The notes under the pieces: model-generated | Databases searched by the model: none | Seen by the model: the letters and a program-made list of their open reading frames with translations, nothing else | Told to the model about the DNA's origin: nothing | Shown: positions 61,150-64,000 of the stretch, in pieces | Layout of the letters: each line of letters begins with the position of its first letter | How positions within the stretch are numbered: the first letter of the stretch is position 1 | Made by a program: the position numbers and the translations under genes | Assembly (NCBI RefSeq): GCF_000696095.1 | Contig: NZ_BAYX01000001.1 | Location: 62,001-126,000, forward strand | Reading direction: 5' to 3' | Source of the DNA: Rhizobium rhizogenes NBRC 13257 | Lineage (GTDB): Bacteria > Pseudomonadota > Alphaproteobacteria > Rhizobiales > Rhizobiaceae | DNA: 64,000 bases

Positions 61150-61187
61150 CTATCGCCCCGTCTGCCTCAGCGGGGCGATAGTTTTTT
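61150..61187 (+). terminator. Rho-independent terminator of phoX
   Basis: CTATCGCCCCG (61150-61160) and CGGGGCGATAG (61171-61181), perfect 11-bp arms, then TTTTTT. It overlaps the 3' end of the convergent GNAT gene. Confidence 0.93.
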
Positions 61188-61592
61188 CTGCAGGAAATAA
61201 CGGCTGCGACCTGCGGGGAAGTCCGGTAATTCGCCGAAGATGGCGTAGCCCTGCCGCTGATAGGCGCGCAGTGCCTGCGGATTGAAGGTGTCGATCCAGG
61301 CGCCGAAACAACCTCGCGTCACCGCTTCCGCTTCCGCCGCTTCCAGTAGCTTGCCGGCCATGCCCTGGCCGCGCAATGTTTCCGGAACGAACAGCCATGC
61401 CGTGAACAGCCAGCCCCAGGCAGTATAGCCCGAGACGCCGCCGATGGTTTTGCCGCTTTCGTCGCGGATCAGGACTGCAAGCGCGCGGCGCTCGGACGGA
61501 CCGACGTCGGCAGCATTGAAGGCGGTCAGGCCTTCGCTGATCGCTGCGAGGTCGCTTTCGGAAGGCGTGTCCGTTAAATCAAGTCGCGACAT
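61167..61592 (-). CDS. GNAT-family N-acetyltransferase
   Basis: 141 residues from ATG at 61592 (a GTG at 61601 is also in frame). ALAVLIRDESGKTIGGVSGYTAWGWLFTAWLFVPETLRGQGMAGKLLEAAEAEAVTRGCFGAWIDTFNPQALRAYQRQGYAIFGEL is a typical GNAT core with acetyl-CoA loop RGQGMAG. The start lies just 5 bases from the end of the upstream membrane protein gene, suggesting an operon. Substrate unknown. Confidence 0.87.
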   Translation of the reverse strand: MSRLDLTDTPSESDLAAISEGLTAFNAADVGPSERRALAVLIRDESGKTIGGVSGYTAWGWLFTAWLFVPETLRGQGMAGKLLEAAEAEAVTRGCFGAWIDTFNPQALRAYQRQGYAIFGELPDFPAGRSRYFLQKKLSPR

Positions 61593-61597
61593 GGTAC

Positions 61598-63670
61598 TCA
61601 CCGTCCTTCACGCCACCACATGGCGGAAAAGCCAAAGAGGAGGGCGGCAAGACCGGCAAAGCCCGCAAAGAGCGGCAGGTTGTTGATGCCCTTCAGGATG
61701 GTTTCGTCGGTCATGCGAATGGTCAGGCGCTGATCGTCGGCGACACGCACGGCACCGCGCACCGGCAGGATCGGTGGGACGGTGACGTCACCGCCTGCGG
61801 TCGCAACCCGGGCAACGAGACCCTTGGTCTTTTCCGCCAAAGGCTTCAGCGTCTCCGTCGTCGAGATCATCGCCTTGAACTCCGGCGCATCGACGGCGCC
61901 GACATGCACCAGCGTCGAGAGATTGCCGTTGGCGATCTGGTAGAGCCCGATCTCATCCATGCGCTTGTCAGCCTGGTAGAGCCCCGGCTCGGTCTGCTTC
62001 AGCGGCAATGTTTGTGTCTTGCCGGAGGGAGACTTGATCGTGGCGGGGCCGGGATCATCGCCGATCGTCTGGCGGGTCACTTCCAGCGTGCGGCCAACGG
62101 CGCGCGCCGTCAGCGCCTCTTCCTCGAGCGCTGGCTCCTTCAGCAGCCAGTGGGCGATGCGGCGATAGAGCGACACATGCGGGCCACCACCTTCGAAGCC
62201 GCGTGCCCAGAGCCAGCCTTCATCGGACAGCAGCATGGCGACACGGCCCTGGCCGACGCGGTTCAGCACCAGCAGCGGATTGCTGTCGGCGCCGACCATC
62301 ACGGTCTGGCCCTGCGGCTTCTCGACATCGACGCTGCGGAACCAACGGCCCCAATGCGGCGGCTCGGTATCCGATCCGTCGAGACCGCGCGTGACCGGAT
62401 GCTTGCGGCCCTGATCCGACAGGCGCGGATAGAAGGGCTTCTCGATCATCTGCCCGGTCGGCTCGGCCGGGAGCACCGCGGAAAGCGGTGTCAGCGCGAT
62501 CGAATTGCCGGCCGCGTGTTCAGGGCCGGCGGCCACCAGCAGCGCGCCGCCGTTTTCGACATATTGGGCCATGTAGTCGTAATAGATTGTCGGCAGGACG
62601 TTGGGACGGTCCTGGTAACGGTCGAAAATGATCAGGTCGAACGAGTTGATCTTGTCGACGAAGAGTTCGCGCGTTGGGAAAGCGATCAACGACAACTCAT
62701 TGATTGGCGTACCATCCTGCTTGTCCGGCGGACGCAGAATGGTGAAGTGCACGAGGTCGACGGAGGCGTCCGATTTCAGCAGATTGCGCCAGGCGCGCTC
62801 CCCGGCATGCGGCTCGCCGGAGACCAGCAGCACGCGCATGTTCTGGCGGATGCCTTCGATCATCTGGACGGTGCGGTTGTTGATGGGCGTGACTTCGCCC
62901 GGCACTTCGGCGACGGCGAATTCGAGTACGTTGTTGCCGGCGCGCGGCACCTTGAAGCTGAAAGGCGTATCCTGGCCGGGTGTCGCCTGCAGCGCCGCGA
63001 TCTCATCGCCGTTCATCTTGACGGTGACGTCTGCCGTGCCGCCGGGGCTCTTGCCGTCGTCGATGACACGCAGCACGAGTTGTTGCTCGTCATTGACGAT
63101 GCCGAAGCGCGGCGCGCGCACCACTTCGATGCGACGGTCGAACTCATCCGGCTTGCCGGTGATCAGTCCGTGGATCGGTGCGTCGAAGCCAAGCGCCTGA
63201 TTGACGCCTGGAATATCGTGGATCTGGCCGTCCGTCAGGAAGATCGCGCCGCCGACGCGGGCGGGCGGCACGTCAGCGATTGCCGAGGAGAGTGCGGAGA
63301 AGAGCCGTGTCGAGGGAGACTCGGATTCGGCGGGTTCTCGCACTTCGACGATGCGCGGCTCGATGCGTGGGAATTGCGCCAGCCGGTCCTTCAGCGCGTC
63401 CAGCGCTTCGTTGGTCATCTTGATGCGCTCCGGCGTCTGCTGGCTCAGGCTGCGGTCGACGATGACGGGCACGATGGTGGAGAGCTGGTCGCGGTCCTCC
63501 TGCATCAGCACGGGATTGGCGAGTGCGGTCAAGAGGGCGAATGCCGCGAGCGCACGGATCCAGCCGCCACGCATGCGCCGGAAGACCGCGAGCGCGGCAA
63601 TGGCAAGCGTGATCACCGCGAGGGCGGCGAGAACGGGCCAGGGCAGGAAGGGGGCGAAACCGATATTCAT
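61598..63670 (-). CDS. Membrane protein with VWA-like and GATase-like periplasmic region
   Basis: 690 residues. Two N-terminal transmembrane helices (LPWPVLAALAVITLAIAALAVF, IRALAAFALLTALANPVLM), a long periplasmic region with IVPVIVDRSLSQQTPERI (VWA-like DxSxS remnant) and a VGGAIFLTDGQIHD strand, an LLVAAGPEHAAG part like class I amidotransferase folds, and a C-terminal helix (LPLFAGFAGLAALLFGFSAMWWR). This is the large partner commonly found with DUF4159, DUF58 and MoxR-type genes. The stop is 7 bases after the GNAT start region. Function unknown. Confidence 0.8.
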   Translation of the reverse strand: MNIGFAPFLPWPVLAALAVITLAIAALAVFRRMRGGWIRALAAFALLTALANPVLMQEDRDQLSTIVPVIVDRSLSQQTPERIKMTNEALDALKDRLAQFPRIEPRIVEVREPAESESPSTRLFSALSSAIADVPPARVGGAIFLTDGQIHDIPGVNQALGFDAPIHGLITGKPDEFDRRIEVVRAPRFGIVNDEQQLVLRVIDDGKSPGGTADVTVKMNGDEIAALQATPGQDTPFSFKVPRAGNNVLEFAVAEVPGEVTPINNRTVQMIEGIRQNMRVLLVSGEPHAGERAWRNLLKSDASVDLVHFTILRPPDKQDGTPINELSLIAFPTRELFVDKINSFDLIIFDRYQDRPNVLPTIYYDYMAQYVENGGALLVAAGPEHAAGNSIALTPLSAVLPAEPTGQMIEKPFYPRLSDQGRKHPVTRGLDGSDTEPPHWGRWFRSVDVEKPQGQTVMVGADSNPLLVLNRVGQGRVAMLLSDEGWLWARGFEGGGPHVSLYRRIAHWLLKEPALEEEALTARAVGRTLEVTRQTIGDDPGPATIKSPSGKTQTLPLKQTEPGLYQADKRMDEIGLYQIANGNLSTLVHVGAVDAPEFKAMISTTETLKPLAEKTKGLVARVATAGGDVTVPPILPVRGAVRVADDQRLTIRMTDETILKGINNLPLFAGFAGLAALLFGFSAMWWREGR

Positions 63671-63671
63671 T

Positions 63672-64000
63672 CTATTGCCCCAACCGTTCCAGGATATCAG
63701 GGATATGCACCTGGTCGGCCTTATAGTTGCCGGTCAGCATGTACATCATGATGTTGACGCCGGTGCGGTAGGCATATTCGCGCTGCGTCTCGTCCGGCGG
63801 CACTGTCGGCAGCAGCGGCGCGCCATTGTCGCCGATCGCCCAGGCGCCGGCGAAATCATTGCCGGTGATCATGATCGGGGTCACGCCATCCGCTGAAGTC
63901 ACGGCATTGCCGTCGCCGCGCGTATCCTGTCGTGCTTCGATCCACAACGGACTGTCGGCGTAACGGCCGGGAAAGCTGGAGAGCAGATAGAAAGACTTCG
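63672..64000 (-). CDS. DUF4159-type protein, C-terminal part (5' end outside window)
   Basis: The frame is open to the window edge; about 109 codons are visible. The C-terminus ends REYAYRTGVNIMMYMLTGNYKADQVHIPDILERLGQ, which is the conserved tail of DUF4159 proteins that lie beside the VWA/GATase membrane protein, DUF58 and MoxR genes. The stop is one base from the next gene's start, so they are cotranscribed. Confidence 0.82.
   Translation of the reverse strand, partial: KSFYLLSSFPGRYADSPLWIEARQDTRGDGNAVTSADGVTPIMITGNDFAGAWAIGDNGAPLLPTVPPDETQREYAYRTGVNIMMYMLTGNYKADQVHIPDILERLGQ

Noticed and set aside
61904..63751. 615-codon plus-strand frame opposite the large membrane protein
   Set aside because: Composition artefact; no start signal or known motif.

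Overview
The window is a chromosomal, core-genome stretch of a GC-rich alphaproteobacterium, most likely a Rhizobium-group member of the Rhizobiaceae. Several things point there: a BacA/SbmA peptide transporter, a choXWV-type choline importer, a NolR-like ArsR regulator, a fused TrpEG anthranilate synthase preceded by a peTrpL-type leader, a BluB and a UPF0114 protein, an IRO-like (RirA) element before a heme receptor, and a PHO-box-like element before a Tat-exported PhoX phosphatase. There is no rRNA, tRNA, prophage, insertion sequence or CRISPR array that I can see.

Layout. 1-8.3 kb: end of bacA, a secreted polysaccharide deacetylase, an NnrU membrane protein, a YfgM-like TPR protein with der, an OhrR-type MarR regulator, a two-gene ParD/ParE-type toxin-antitoxin module, a GT4 glycosyltransferase and a KDG kinase that appears to start at TTG. 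8.4-13.8 kb: a full oligopeptide ABC importer (A-B-C-D-F order on the minus strand). 14-19 kb: GH13 alpha-glucosidase, adenine deaminase, omega-aminotransferase. 19.2-23.6 kb: the NolR-like regulator with a dyad operator over its own promoter, an odd 50-codon ORF built from degenerate repeats, a PNPOx-fold protein and the choline importer. 23.8-30.6 kb: thymidine kinase, cytochrome c, VOC protein, a coiled-coil protein next to a DUF2333 protein, an orphan LuxR regulator, a secreted ClpP-fold protein with a large 5' hairpin, UPF0114. 30.8-40.2 kb: fhs, extensin-like protein, heme/hemoglobin receptor, an ABC-F ATPase with a putative translational attenuator, and trpL-trpEG. 40.4-50.4 kb: glyoxalase-like protein, bluB, CDF transporter, queF, DUF2076 protein, a ClpP paralogue, MYG1 protein, a GreA-like protein, BenE transporter, leader-leuA. 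50.4-64 kb: exporter ABC protein, a small membrane protein with a heme-copper-oxidase-like motif, an ECF sigma/anti-sigma pair, metallophosphoesterase, Nudix, glutathionyl-hydroquinone reductase, two GNATs, phoX, and the start of a DUF4159-type membrane cluster running off the end.

The most unusual theme is RNA-level control. Three upstream leader ORFs lie within about 13 kb. trpL has three consecutive Trp codons and a terminator. A leu leader has four consecutive Leu codons. A third, apparently undescribed one encodes a 23-residue peptide, ends in a 9-bp hairpin, and is followed by an element that can pair over 15 positions with the Shine-Dalgarno region of the ABC-F gene. The trp and leu leaders both have promoter-like hexamers placed so that transcription would begin at or beside the A of the ATG, i.e. 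leaderless. The ABC-F arrangement looks like the leader-peptide attenuators of ribosome-protecting ABC-F and erm genes and is my leading candidate for an undescribed regulatory system here.

Most genes are ordinary housekeeping or transport genes. Long antisense ORFs opposite them are artefacts of GC-rich codon usage and were left out.
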